Notes: generated by a model not told the origin, from the letters alone. DNA of 64,000 nucleotides from Cryptomeria japonica (GCF_030272615.1 NC_081409.1:911360340-911424339); one strand, 5' to 3'. Counted from the stretch's first letter, positions 12,307 through 23,445 are shown. A program made the numbers and translations.

Positions 12307-13600
12307 CTAGAAATGACTTGGCAGTATATCAAGTATCTCATCTTCAGGCACCTCAGAGAGGTTTTCACCTTTAGGTACGTCCTTTATTTTCTCTTTTTTA
12401 GATTCTGGCACTGCCACAATGTGGTTTTCACCATCAGATCTTTTATTTTTATTTTTCTTGTTTTTGCGACTAAGATACTTGATATCTGCTTTAGTCATAT
12501 TTTCACTCTATTCACTGGTGCAAGAGTCTATAGGTTCGACTGCATTGAGATAATAGGCTAACGTATAGTCATTGGCAAAAGTAGGTATATTCATGGGCTA
12601 GTTTTGTAAAGTATAGTCAATTAATTTGGGATGTACTAAGGATAAATCTTGGATAGGTTCAAGAGCATTCATGGTATTGTTATCATAGCGACGGACCAAA
12701 AAGTTGAGTTCTAGAAGAATACCTTGCGTAAGTGTCTCGAGACCAGGAAGAGTTAGATTATGATTATTAAAGTTCACATTAATATTTAGTTGATCTAATC
12801 TGATAGACATACTTGTAACGTCGTTCACTATGCCAGATTGGACATCATATCGTGGTTTAACAGTGATAAGATCAGTAGACAGATTTTCATTGTTTGTATT
12901 AGATGATTCAGAATTTGAGGCTGAGTAGGTATTGTCCTAAATAGGACTGTCATCAGATTCATCGGATGAAGTTTCTGAGTCTTCTTCAAGTGATTTAATA
13001 AGTGTATGTATGGTATCAACACCAACATATTTAATACTGCAAGTTCCCTCATGTTGTGGTTCATTTGCCACTTGTATCTGACACACCTGTTGACATGATC
13101 TTGATGTTTCTATGATTTGTTGTCGTCTACTCCATTCAGCTTCTTCTGGACTGATAATTGGTTCTTGTTCTATAGCTTCCAACTCTTCTTGTGTAGTGCT
13201 ATACCTGATTTGTTCTCTTTTAGGATAGGGGTACATAGATGAGAAGCTTTCTGGTATTCTTCCTTCTTTTAGTCCTTGTTCATAATTTGCTTCTCTTTTG
13301 TCTAATTTCTTGTATTTATTTCTCTAGTTTTATGTGCATCAACTCTTGAGCATCATTTATGACATCACTAGACTCTTCTAGAGTTTCTATAGTGGATGTG
13401 TCTGAGAGGTGGTCAGGACCCCATTCATACTTGTTTGAATTAGTCTCTGAATCATCTACTTGCTGCCTGCAAGTATGTGTGACTGGAACTTTTAGTGTTG
13501 CAAACAATTCTCCGATTCTTACTACTTCATCTCTTATATCTTCTGGGAGCTCAACTTCTTGTATTATTGTAGCTAATACCATCGAAGCTTGAGCACTGAC
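12307..13600 (-). pseudogene. pol: Long linker between gypsy protease and RT
   Basis: Between the protease and RT blocks lies more than 1 kb in pol orientation, open in two frames apart from stops. It is rich in Lys, Glu, Asp and Ser, with no domain I recognise (for example RKNKKNKNKRSDGENH, 12450 region; SLEEDSETSSDESDD, about 12990-12950). It shows the low-complexity composition of a disordered polyprotein spacer. The size is large for a gypsy element but fits Ogre-like Tat elements, whose pol is expanded. I assign no function. Confidence 0.55.
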
Positions 13601-13904
13601 TGTTTCTTCTTTCTTGACTGTTGATTCCTCTTTCTCATTTTTACACTCTACTTTTGTTTGTTGAGTGTCTACTTCTTGTAATGTTAAAGGTGATATTCTT
13701 TTCTAGCCACTTAGACTTAGAAACATGTTTTTGGTCTGATGTCTTTTTCGGATTGTATCCCAGTCCAGCCTTATCATTTGTGGATTTGGTTTATAGCTGA
13801 ATTGGTTCAGTAATACCTTCCTTTTGTTTGCCCAGAGGACCAGTACCTGAGTCCCCCATGTGTTGAATCATTTTGTAGCCACGACCATATTGGTTTGAGG
13901 AAAT

Positions 13905-14948
13905 CTAACAATGTCGTACCTCCTCATTTTTACTATCTTCCTTAAAGAGCCAGTTAAGAACTACATCTTCTTCTATTTCATCTGCCAAAGAGGTAGAAGA
14001 TTGTACAAAGAGACCATCATATATGCTATTCAGAGCTGAATTTTGTGTTCTCATAGCCTTTGATGGCTTGCCCAACTGTTTTGGTGATGGAGGGAGAGAA
14101 ATTAATGAAAGTACCAATTCTATCTTGTAGCCATCTATGTCGGTATTTGTAATATTCAATCTCTTTTCTAAGTCTTTCATTAGTGCTTTTGGATCTCCAT
14201 TTGGAGAGGTTGCCCTATAAAGAGGCACAAAATTATTTGCACCTTTTGTCAATGCATTACATACAACATTTGTATCGGCAAGAATATTGACTTCAACTTC
14301 GTTATAAGGAAACTTTAAGCATTGATGGTATGTTGACAGTATTGCCTTCATTTCATGAATCTATGACCTGCCCAGTAATATATTATATGACAATGGAATA
14401 TCAAGAACCTGGAAAAGGACATCTCTCTCTACTAGTCCCACTCTGATAGGTAATGACACCAGACCTTTAGAAGTCCTTTCTTCCTCATCATAGGCTTTTA
14501 TTGTTATTTTCTTGCCAGGATCAATGACATATTTAGAGAATCCTAGTTGTGTAAGCAGACTGTAAGTATAGATATTCAACCTCGTGCCTCCATCTATCAA
14601 AACATGCTTGACTCTATGTTTATGGATCATGGCTTCAATATGCAATGGCTGGTTATGTGGATGATTTAGTGAGTTGTCATCTTCTTCTAAGAAGGTCAGA
14701 TAGTGAGGTGAAGTCAGATGACCCACCATAGATTGAAACCGATCAATGTCTAAATCTTTTGGAACGTTGGTGGTGAGCAATGCTTTGTCTAGGATCTCTT
14801 TGTGAGCAGATGAGAGTTTTAGCAATTCAAAGATTGAGATTTGAGCTTTCATCCTTTTCAACTGTTCAACAACACTATACCTAGAAGATGATGATGAAGT
14901 TAACCTTTTAAATTTGTCAAAGGTTGATTCTTTTTGTTTGTTTGGCAA
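13905..14948 (-). pseudogene. pol: Gypsy aspartic protease
   Basis: The catalytic motif is LIDGGTRLNIYTYSLL near 14590-14550, with the D-G-G triad typical of Tat proteases in place of DTG/DSG. Downstream, YNILLGRS is followed by a stop (TAG at about 14360) and then IHEMKAILSTYHQCLKFPYN. This is the conserved GRxWIH...STxHQxLKF block, and the stop stands where Trp is expected. The protease would process the gag-pol polyprotein inside the virus-like particle. The part after the block, to 13905, is variable. Confidence 0.85.
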
Positions 14949-15182
14949 GGCTGATGGGTTTGATGTTGCTTGAGCCGGGTCAAAAGAACTAGCTCCTTAG
15001 AGGGTGACTTTCTTTTGAGAATGGGTGAGAGCTCTTGCATATCGTGATTCATTTGGTTTATCTTGGACTATAATCACATTGCAATATTCTGAGTGGGAAG
15101 GCTCAATCATGTTGATAATGTTGTCCTGACTAGCATAAGTATAATTTACCTTGGCACCTCCTTTGGTCTTTGAAGAATCACC

Positions 15183-16812
15183 TTATTCATAAACAAGAAA
15201 AGGGTCTTTAAATGCTTTATGATTTGCATTAGTCAGATGATTCCCAACAACAACTTTACCAGTGTCTATGAGATCTTGAATCTCATGTTTTAGCTTCATG
15301 CAATTGTTTATGTTATGACCTTTATTCCGATGGAAGTCATAGTATTCATTTTGTCTCCACCATCTTGGTTTGACATCTGGATCATATGGTCTGAAGTTAT
15401 CTGGTAGTGTTATCAAGTTGTTTGCCAATAGAGTTTTGAAAGTGGATTCATATGATTCTTCGAGAGGAGTAAAATCATGCTTAGGTTTGGAAAGCCAAGG
15501 CTTTCTTTGAACCATTCCTTTATTTTCTTTGGCGGATTTTCTGTTGCAGCCTCAGTGGCTTTAAGTGCTTGTGTACCACTGGCCAAGTTGAATATTGTGG
15601 ATTTTGAGTTGGCTTTGACAGTGTCTACTACTCCATCATTAACAACATTGTTGTTGTTGTCTTTGCCAAACTTCCAATACTTGTTCTTCTCTTTAGAGCT
15701 AGATCTTGGTTGTGTTTCTTTCCAAGGTGTGATATCCCCCTTCTTTATGAGCACATCTTCCATTCAAATAGCATTATCTACCATTTTGTTAAATGATGGG
15801 TGTACTTGCATTTGTATACTATATTTCAGCTTGGGGACCAAGTTATTGACAAATATATCCATTTTCTCAGAGTCTGGGATAGGTCAAGAATACCTAGAAA
15901 ACATCTTTCTCCAGCATTGGAGGAAAGTAAGAAGAGGCTCCCCTATTTTTTGTTTAGTATTGCAAAGCTCGATCATAGTCATAGGATGTCAAATGTTGTA
16001 TGAGTATTGTTGTAAAAATAGTTGGATTAGTTCTTCAAACGTTTTTATTCCTTTGGGTAGACTTGAGAACCATTCCATTGCTTGACCCCCTAAACTCCTT
16101 GGGAAAAGGTGCATGAAGTACGTTTGATCGTGCATGAACTCCATACAAGTGGCACAAAACTCTCTAACATGATCTTGAGGATCCGAGGTACCATCATACT
16201 TATCATATTTTGGGATCTTCACTCATGAGGGAAATGGAGGCATGTATAGATTCTTGTCAAATGGAAAGGGACATATTGTTTCCAGAGAATATTGTTTTGG
16301 GGACTTGTCCTTATTCTTTAGTTCTGTGACCTCCATTCGTAAGGCTAGTAATTATTTGTGTACCATGAGTATATGTGATTCTTTCTTTTTAGTAACGAGC
16401 ATTTGAACATCATATCTAGTAGGAAGTTTAGCACCTTGTTTTGCTAGTTCTAAGAAATAGTCTTCCTTCTCTCGGGTCATGATAGCTTTCATCATTTTTC
16501 TAAAGTCTTTGTCCTTTTGACATTCAAGGATTTCTTTTTCTGGAGGTTCAATGTCTTCGTCAGCCTCACTTAATGACGAGGAATCATTATCATTTTCGGG
16601 AATGTTATTATCATCCTTGTTTCCGTCATTGTGTTTCGTATCATATATAGTGGGAGATTTAGGCTCATCAAAAATTGGTTCACCCGATGACGACGGTATG
16701 TCAGTAAGTGGATCCTTTTCATAAAATGGATTGACGGTTTATGAAAAGGGTATTCCTTTGCCTTTGGCTTCTTTCTTACGAGAACTCCTAGTTTGTGTAG
16801 GAATTTTTATGG
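15183..16812 (-). pseudogene. gag: Gypsy gag (capsid and zinc knuckle)
   Basis: An in-frame stretch starts near 16812, where an ATA (IKIPTQTRS) may be a lost ATG. It runs through an acidic N-terminal part, then MTREKEDYFLELAKQGAKL (16485 region), stops at about 16370 and 16225, then the capsid core YDGTSDPQDHVREF and GGQAMEWFSSLP (16200-16050). A frameshift near 15515 precedes a zinc-finger-like YYDFHRNKGHNINNCMKLK (15340-15290). The first Cys of that finger is replaced by Tyr. Capsid and nucleocapsid would build the particle and bind the RNA. The gene is not functional. Confidence 0.85.
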
Positions 16813-18408
16813 ATTAGTGCGACCTAAAGTTGTTTGTGATGCAAAGGTCAAGATCAATTTCAGAGCTAGTTGTTTGGTTAATGTATTGTTTGGGAGAAAC
16901 AACTGAGATTCAGTCTGGTTTCAGGAATGATCTATCCTGTATAAGACATTTATCTAAGTTGATTCTAAGCGTAGTGTAAGATTTAGTTTGGTTTCAGGAA
17001 TGATCTATCATGTATAAGATGTTATCTAAGTGACTAAAATTTGATAGGTAGTTGATTGAACTAGTTGAAAGATGATCAAACAAATCATGCAATGCAAATG
17101 GCAGAGGTACACTGTCTAGATCTATTTATGCTTAGGAAAATTGATAACCAGTATTATGTTCGCTGTAAGTTATTTTTAGGCAAGTTTGATTGTTTTGTTC
17201 TGAAAAAACCAAAGACTCGTACGACAGGATTTTCTGAACCGGATGACAATTTACCAGTTACAGGATGACAAAAGTTTTGTTTCGTACAAGTTTCTGCCTC
17301 ATACCGTACGACAGATGGGTAGGTGCAGGATGACAAAAGCCTTAGAGCAGTTCTGTTTCATACAACATAGGATAAAATGACTCGTACAACACAGGATCAG
17401 GTCTAGGATGACAAATAAGAAGACTCGTACAACACAAGATCAGGTGTAGCATGATGGATTATCAGACTCATACGACTGTTCACAGGACAGAGGCTAGAAA
17501 TTCTGAGTTTTTTCAATTGCTGAGTATGATAACTGAGTATGACCAATTCTGATATGGACTTATTTTGGACCAGGATACATAATTTTGACTTAAGATGGAC
17601 AAGTTTATGACACGGACATAGTTTCAACTTAAGATGGATTAGTTTCTGACATGGAAAGAGTTTCAACTTAAGATGGACTAGTTTCTGACATGGATAGAGT
17701 TTCGACTTAGGACGGACTAGTTTTTGACACGGACAAAGTTTTGACTTAGGATGGACTAGTTTCTGACATGGACAGAGTTTCGAATTAGGATGGACTAGTT
17801 TCTGACATGGATAGAGTTTTGACTTAAGATGGACTAGTTTCTGACATGGACAGAGTTTTGACTTAGGATGGACAAGTTTCTGACATGGACAGAGTTTCAA
17901 ATCACTAAGTTGTTTCTTGTCTTCTCCAATTTTTGGTATTTCAGTTACACAACATGCAAACCCTAAGAAATTTGGTGAGGAAAGAAAACATTTTTCTTGT
18001 AGACTCAGGTACACACCCAATAGCTATTCAGAATACAACCACTGAGTCTCACGCAATGGATTCTCAACATCATATTATCCGACTCCAAACGCTAATGGGG
18101 ACACAAAATGACAAGTATCTTGGGAGAGTTACTATCTCTCTTGCCCAAAGATTATCCCCCTTTTGGAGATGAATCGAGTAGCTTCTAATTTTAATTGGAA
18201 CTAGTCAGGGATCCATTTGGCGTGTCGAGGTATAAACTCAATTAAGAGGTCTCCTGGCCTTGAAAACCAAGGTTTAATATACCCGAAGGTAAGGAGGAGA
18301 GCTATTCTCGAGCACTATCATTGACTTGATTTTCATCAAATCACGTTTATTTTATAGTGGGTTGGAGTACTTGGCATCTAGTGATTCCCACTTAGGTCAT
18401 TCCCCTCA
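16813..18408 (-). other. Gypsy leader, part downstream of Copia-5, with TCGTACGA boxes and a repeat-coding ORF
   Basis: This is the untranslated leader between 5' LTR and gag, as far as the Copia-5 insertion. It contains a run of TCGTACGA-like boxes at 17215-17480 and a 39-bp minisatellite (separate entry). A minus-strand frame at 18020-17403, in the sense direction of the element, spells Cys-Pro-Cys-Gln-Lys-Leu-Val-His repeats. It is probably a by-product of the minisatellite rather than a gene. Two near-copies of GTTTCAGGAATGATCTATC lie near 16918 and 16992. Confidence 0.6.
17559..17900. repeat. 39-bp minisatellite, about 8 copies
   Basis: Units start at 17598, 17637, 17676, 17715, 17754, 17793, 17832 and 17871, exactly 39 bp apart, each opening GACTAGTTTCTGACATGG or a close variant. 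A partial copy precedes them. Because 39 is a multiple of three, the minus strand stays open and encodes a 13-residue repeat (LCPCQKLVHPKSK-like). Confidence 0.93.
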
Positions 18409-18413
18409 CACCA

Positions 18414-18882
18414 TGTTAGGGTTTCAAGCAGATCCGAAGCAAATATGAACTAACAATTATATGCAGATTTAAATACAAAAGATAAAGAAATAAAACAGGA
18501 CACAGATAACACAGAGATTTAACGTGGTTCACCCAGAATGGGTTACGTCCACCATACACAGCCATCCAATCTTTCTTATTATCCAGCAAAAATAGTACAT
18601 CAACATTTCAATGCCTTAAGCATCCCAGCCGCTTATAACATGCATTTTTAGGGCAACAAACAAAGTCGGCCTTTTTTAGGGTTTTATTACAATGTCAGTT
18701 TTCATCAACAAAAAAATGGCAAAAAAAAAAAAAAATTCTGGGGGGCTGCCGCCCCCGAACCCCCGCTTTCTCGGGGGTTACCACCCCCGAACCCCTGCCC
18801 GGGGCCCGGCCTGGCCTCGGACCCCGGCGAGGATACGTGCTGAGTGTACAGTACTTTGCTGATTAGTCACCACATTTCAACA
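18414..18882 (-). repeat. 3' LTR of Copia-5
   Basis: 469 bp, against 435 bp for the other copy. The extra bases come mainly from a second copy of a GC-rich block at about 18735-18800: CTCGGGGG, spacer, CCCCCGAACCCC. Next to it are a poly-A run (18719-18735) and an 8-bp perfect hairpin stem, AACCCCCG/CGGGGGTT, with a 6-base loop. The block is strikingly GC-rich against an AT-rich background. Confidence 0.92.
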
Positions 18883-18942
18883 ATCTCCCACTTGGAGACT
18901 GATCAGGCTCCACACCGAACAATCTCCCACTTGGAGACTGAT
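18881..18942 (-). repeat. Duplicated polypurine-tract region of Copia-5
   Basis: CAATCTCCCACTTGGAGACT followed by GAT occurs at 18881-18903 and again at 18920-18942, 39 bp apart. On the minus strand the copies give AAGTGGGAGATTG. The one touching the LTR is the expected plus-strand primer; the other is a second copy of the same tract. Confidence 0.75.
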
Positions 18943-19018
18943 ACTACACGACACCACTGTACATGCAACATCCGTTGGATAAAACACTAGGACTTGACTA
19001 GTATAAATTCCATAATTA

Positions 19019-22000
19019 TCAATCAAGAAGACCAACAGAAACTGATGAAGAAATCAGCTTCTCCTGTGGAACTGCCTTTGTGAACATATCGGCAGGATTC
19101 TCACTTGTGTGAATCTTCTCAAGCCGTAACTGACCCTCCTCCAAAATAGTCCGGATGAAGTGGTACCTGAGTTGAATGTGCTTTGTCCTTGAATGAAAAG
19201 TAGAGTTCTTCGCAAGATGAATGGCACTCTGGCTATCAGTATACAATGGGCTATCCTCTTGTGTCTGACCCAATTCCTTCAGAAAACATTGCAACCAAAT
19301 CATCTCTTTGCTGGCTTCTGTAGCAACAACATACTCAGCTTCAGTGGTTGAAAGTGCAACAACCTTTTGCAGCCTAGAAATCCAACTGACTGTAGTTCCC
19401 CCTATAGTAAAAACATACCCTATAGTACTCCTCCGTGAATCAATATCACCTACCAGATCAGAGTCAACAAATCCACTTAGAGCAGCATTAGATCCTTTGA
19501 AACATAATGCCTTCGTAGTAGTTCCTTTCAAATACCGAAGAATCCATTTCACAACATTCCAATGTTCCATACCCGGATTACTCATAAACCTGCTCACAAC
19601 TCCCACTGCATGTGCAATATCTGGCCTTGTGCATACCATTGCATACATCAAACTGCCAACAGCTGATGAATACGGGATGTTAGACATTTTATTAACCTCT
19701 TCCTGTGCCTTTGGGCACATCTCCTTAGTCATTTTGAAATGACTACCCAAAGGTGTACTAACTGTTTTTGCATCCTGCATGTTAAATCTTTTCAACACCT
19801 TCTTTATATACTCACTTTGGGACAAATTCAAGGTTCTATTTTTCCTGTCCCGTGTAATCCTCATACCGAGAATTTGCTTAGCTGCACCCAAATCCTTCAT
19901 AGCAAATGACCTGGCTAATTTATGTTTAAGATCATTTATATGTTGCATGTTAGACCCAACAACAAGCATATCATCAACATAAAGCAACAGGATAATATAA
20001 CTGCCATTATCAAATCTCTTAAAATATACACAATGATCAGAATGACATCTATGATAACTGTGTTCAACCATGAAACTATCAAATTTTAAATACCATTGTC
20101 GGGGTGATTGCTTTAGGCCATACAGACTTTTCTTCAACCTGCACACCAAGTTCTCCTTACCTTTGACCTCATATCCCTGTGGTTGCAACATGTAAATTTC
20201 CTCCTCCAAATCTCCATGGAGAAAAGTTGTTTTGACATCTAATTGTTCAAGATATAAATCATCTGCAGCCACAAGACTAAGTACAGTTCTAATTGAAGTC
20301 ATTTTTACAACTGGAGAAAATATTTCATCATAATCTATACCCTTTTTCTGTGCAAAACCTTTTATCACAAGTCTGGCCTTATATCTTTTCTGACCTCCTT
20401 CCTCCTCCTTCAGCCGATAAACCCATTTGTTAGGCAAGGCTCTTTTTTCTGCAGGTAGAGGAACTAAGTCCCAAGTCTTATTTTTCATCAGGGAATCCAT
20501 CTCCTCTTTCATGCCTAGCTGCCATTGTTGTTTGGCATCCACCTGCATTGCTTCTTCATATTCTTCTGGTTCACCAGAATCTGTTAATAAAATAGGATAC
20601 AAAGAAGGAGAAAATCTTTCAGGGGGTCTACTTGTCCTCGTAGAACGTCTAACACTTGTAGGAGTTTGTGGGACAATCTGTTGTTGCTGAGCATCAGGTA
20701 CCTGTGGCATTTCATTTTCAGGAATCTCATCCAGCACCACATATTCTTGTTTGTCCTGTTCATGCTTCTTTTCCTGCATCTGTTCTTTATACATAACCTT
20801 CTCATTGAATATAACATCTCTACTTCTAATTATTTTCTTATTTTCAAAATCCCATAACCGATAGCCATATTCATCTATCCCATATCCAATGAAAGTACAT
20901 TTCTGAGATTTAGCATCAAGCTTGGTTCTGTTTTCTTTATCAACATGGGTAAAAGCTTCGCAACTAAAAGTTTTTAGAAAAGAATAATTTACCTTTTTAC
21001 CAGTCCATGCCTCCTCTGGAATACCACCATCCAAAGGGGTTGAAGGTCCTCTATTTATCAAATAGACAGCAGTATGTACAACATCTACCCAAAAATGTAA
21101 GGGCAATCCAGCATGCAATCTCATGCTCCTCGCACGTTCCATGATGGTCCTATTCATTCTCTCTGACACACCATTTTCCTGTGGAGTTCCTAGAACTGTC
21201 TTCTGCTTTCGAATCCCATTTAAGGAACAGTAATCTTCAAATGCTTTGCTGCAATACTCACCTCCATTATCCGATCTGAGACACTTCAACTTTTTTCCTG
21301 TCTCATTCTCAACCAAAGCTTTCCATTTCTTAAAAGTTTCAAAAACATCTGACTTTTGTTTTAGGAAATATACCCATGTTTTTTTGGTTGAGTCATCAAT
21401 AAAAATAACATAATAACAAGAGCCACCAAGAGATGATACCTGAGCCGGTCCCCATACATCTGAATGTACAAGCTCTAACTTCTCACTCTTCTTCTCTTTC
21501 CCAACCTTGAGAAATCTGACTCTTTTCTGTTTACCATAAACACAATTTTCACAGAACTCTAAATCAATCTTTTTTAGTCCTGGCAATAGATTTTTGGAGT
21601 AAAGGATTTTCATCCCTTTCTCACTCATGTGCCCAAGCCTATGGTGCCACATTATCGAATCTATTCTTGCAACATTTATTGTTGTTGTCCTTGCAGTAAC
21701 TTTATCTATAGTAGCTAAGGTAGAGTAAGTGTTACCAGTACACAGATATAATGTGCCTACCTTCGCACCTTTAGCTACTACTAATGATCCTTTAGTGACC
21801 TTCCACATACTGTCTGAGAAGGTAACTATGCAACCTTCACTACCTAGTTGCCCTGCAGAATTTAAATTTCTTCTTAAATTAGGAACATGTCTTACCTCCT
21901 GCAGAAACCAGTCATTACTTTTCTGCAACTTGATCTTTATCTTTCCTTTTCCAACAATTTGACAGGGCTCATCATCACCCAAATATACTTGTCCAAAATC

Positions 22001-22093
22001 ACCTTGAACATAATCTAGAAAATATTTTCTATGGGGTGTAGCATGAAATGAAGCCCCAAAATCTATTACCCAGGAATCATCAACATTATCCAA
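19019..22093 (-). CDS. pol: Copia-5 pol: integrase, reverse transcriptase, RNase H (1024 aa)
   Basis: This is the longest open frame in the window. From its first Met (codon at 22093) it reads: protease remnant SWVIDFGASFHATPH, where Ser of the usual DSG is Phe; integrase zinc region HHRLGHMSEKGMKIL ... CENCVYGKQKR; integrase core HSDVWGP, LRSDNGGEY and QENGVSERMNRT (the D, D and E residues); RT with LEQLDVKTTFLHGDLEEEIY and LLLYVDDMLVVGSN (catalytic Asp residues kept); RNase H with DSDLVGD, STTEAEYV, YTDSQSAI and HSRTKHIQLRYHF. The motifs and spacing match Tnt1-like Tork copia elements. The Met is only the first one after the upstream stops; the natural product is a gag-pol polyprotein starting at 22954. 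The protease change suggests the element is inactive even though pol is open. Confidence 0.95.
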   Translation of the reverse strand: MDNVDDSWVIDFGASFHATPHRKYFLDYVQGDFGQVYLGDDEPCQIVGKGKIKIKLQKSNDWFLQEVRHVPNLRRNLNSAGQLGSEGCIVTFSDSMWKVTKGSLVVAKGAKVGTLYLCTGNTYSTLATIDKVTARTTTINVARIDSIMWHHRLGHMSEKGMKILYSKNLLPGLKKIDLEFCENCVYGKQKRVRFLKVGKEKKSEKLELVHSDVWGPAQVSSLGGSCYYVIFIDDSTKKTWVYFLKQKSDVFETFKKWKALVENETGKKLKCLRSDNGGEYCSKAFEDYCSLNGIRKQKTVLGTPQENGVSERMNRTIMERARSMRLHAGLPLHFWVDVVHTAVYLINRGPSTPLDGGIPEEAWTGKKVNYSFLKTFSCEAFTHVDKENRTKLDAKSQKCTFIGYGIDEYGYRLWDFENKKIIRSRDVIFNEKVMYKEQMQEKKHEQDKQEYVVLDEIPENEMPQVPDAQQQQIVPQTPTSVRRSTRTSRPPERFSPSLYPILLTDSGEPEEYEEAMQVDAKQQWQLGMKEEMDSLMKNKTWDLVPLPAEKRALPNKWVYRLKEEEGGQKRYKARLVIKGFAQKKGIDYDEIFSPVVKMTSIRTVLSLVAADDLYLEQLDVKTTFLHGDLEEEIYMLQPQGYEVKGKENLVCRLKKSLYGLKQSPRQWYLKFDSFMVEHSYHRCHSDHCVYFKRFDNGSYIILLLYVDDMLVVGSNMQHINDLKHKLARSFAMKDLGAAKQILGMRITRDRKNRTLNLSQSEYIKKVLKRFNMQDAKTVSTPLGSHFKMTKEMCPKAQEEVNKMSNIPYSSAVGSLMYAMVCTRPDIAHAVGVVSRFMSNPGMEHWNVVKWILRYLKGTTTKALCFKGSNAALSGFVDSDLVGDIDSRRSTIGYVFTIGGTTVSWISRLQKVVALSTTEAEYVVATEASKEMIWLQCFLKELGQTQEDSPLYTDSQSAIHLAKNSTFHSRTKHIQLRYHFIRTILEEGQLRLEKIHTSENPADMFTKAVPQEKLISSSVSVGLLD

Positions 22094-22954
22094 ATATAAG
22101 ATTAAAGCATCTTGTAAAGTATTACTTGCAATATTAGCTTCCTTACTGTCATTTTCATTTTTGTCTCCTTCTTTGTTTTTTCGAGACCAACAATCTTTCT
22201 TTAGATGACCAGGCTTTCCGCAGTACTAGCAATCTTTCTTTCCTCTAGATTGAGAGCATCCTTTCTTTGACTTCCCTCGTGACTTCTCATTCTCAAGGCC
22301 TTTTCCTCTTTCCTTTGATCTTCCTCTGTTCTCCACATTCAAAACACTACCCGATGATGTTGGAGTCTCACCTGTGCTTTTCCTTCACATTTCCTCGCTT
22401 AGGATAACACCAACAATATCATCAAATACCAAAGTATTTTTACCAGAGACAAAGTTACTTACAACCATAACCAAGCTATTCCAGCTTTCTGGCAAAGAAC
22501 ATAAAATCAAGAGAGCCCTAACCTCTTCTGCAAAGGTAATTTTTACCGAAGACAATTGACTGGTAATTGTATTAAATTCATTTAAGTGCTCCGCTACACA
22601 TCCTCCCTCACTCATTTTCAAATTAAACAAATGCTTCATAAGAAATACCTTATTCGAAGCCGAGGGTTTCTCATACAGCTTAGCCAATGTTGCCATCAAA
22701 TCTACAGTCGTTTTTGCTTCTGTTATATTGAATGCTACAGACGCCGCAAGGCACAATCGAATGGATCCCAGTTCCTTTCTATCTAAAATGTCCCACTCTT
22801 CATCTGATATTGTGGTCGGTTTCTTTGCCTTTCCTTCCAATGGCCGCCACAAATCCTTTTGATACAGGTAATCCTCCATCTGCATTTTCCATAACTGATA
22901 ATTCTGGCCATTAAACTTTTCGACCTTGAATTTGGAATCCTCCATTGCTCCCAC
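22094..22954 (-). pseudogene. gag: Copia-5 gag with two nonsense changes
   Basis: Gag starts with MGAMEDSKFKVEKFNGQNY at 22954 and reads 189 codons of UBN2/Retrotran_gag-type capsid (YQLWKMQMEDYLYQKDLW; WNSLVMVVSNFV). TGA at 22387-22385 follows LSEEM. The same frame continues through a basic Arg/Lys/Gly region to the knuckle at about 22233-22190: C-stop-Y-C-GKPGHLKKDC, where TAG (22228-22226) probably replaces a Trp codon. It then runs into pol without a shift. The two stops fit CGA to TGA and TGG to TAG. Confidence 0.9.
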
Positions 22955-22990
22955 TCAAATCTGAAAGTCCTGCCAATTTACAGAAAACCT

Positions 22991-23003
22991 CGCTCTGATA
23001 CCA
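22991..23003 (-). other. Primer-binding site of Copia-5
   Basis: The minus strand reads TGGTATCAGAGCG, two bases after the LTR end. It is complementary to the 3' end of initiator tRNA-Met, the usual copia primer. Confidence 0.92.
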
Positions 23004-23005
23004 AT

Positions 23006-23440
23006 TGTTAGGGTTTCAAGCAGATCCGAAGCAAATATGAACTAACAATTATATGCAGATTTAAATACAAAAGATAAAGAAATAAAACAGGACACAGATA
23101 ATACAGAGATTTAACGTGGTTCACCCAGAATGGGTTACGTCCACCATACATAGCCGTCCAATCTTTCTTATTATCCAACAAAAATAGTACATCAACATTT
23201 CAATGCCTTAAGCATCCCAACCGCTTATAACATGCGTTTTTAGGGCAACAAACAAAGTCGACCTTTTTTAGGGTTTTATTACAATGTCGGTTTTCATCAA
23301 CAAAAAAACGGCAAAAAAAAAAAATTTCTCGGGGGCTGCCGCCCTCGAACCCCTGCCCGGAGCCTGGCCCGGCCTCGGACTTCGGCGAGGATACGTGCTG
23401 AGTGTACATTACTTTGCTAATCAGTCGCCACATTTCAACA
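23006..23440 (-). repeat. 5' LTR of Copia-5
   Basis: 435 bp, closely matching 18414-18882 but with only one copy of the GC-rich block. On the minus strand a TTATAAG sequence (around 23225-23231) could serve as TATA box; this is a guess from sequence alone. Confidence 0.92.
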
Positions 23441-23445
23441 CACCG

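Larger units (their letters stand above)
18414..23440 (-). mobile_element. Copia-5: Tnt1/Tork-like Ty1/copia element in the gypsy leader
   Basis: Short LTRs lie at 18414-18882 and 23006-23440, both TGTTAGGG...TTCAACA on the + strand. The flanks CACCA (18409-18413) and CACCG (23441-23445) form a 5-bp TSD with one transition. On the minus strand there is a tRNA-Met primer site, gag, a CCHC knuckle, and a 1024-codon pol frame. Only two stops interrupt one continuous gag-pol frame of about 1312 codons. It is the best preserved element here and, being inside the gypsy leader, is younger than that insertion. Confidence 0.95.

Noticed and set aside
15477-16085. 202-codon + strand frame
   Set aside because: Antisense shadow of gypsy gag, whose capsid and zinc-knuckle motifs read on the minus strand.
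17403-18020. Cys-rich 205-codon frame as a real secreted protein
   Set aside because: It is produced by a 39-bp minisatellite in a leader; no signal peptide and no conserved flanking residues.
19308-19742. 144-codon + strand frame
   Set aside because: It is a shadow of the Copia-5 pol gene on the other strand; motifs are clear only on the minus strand.
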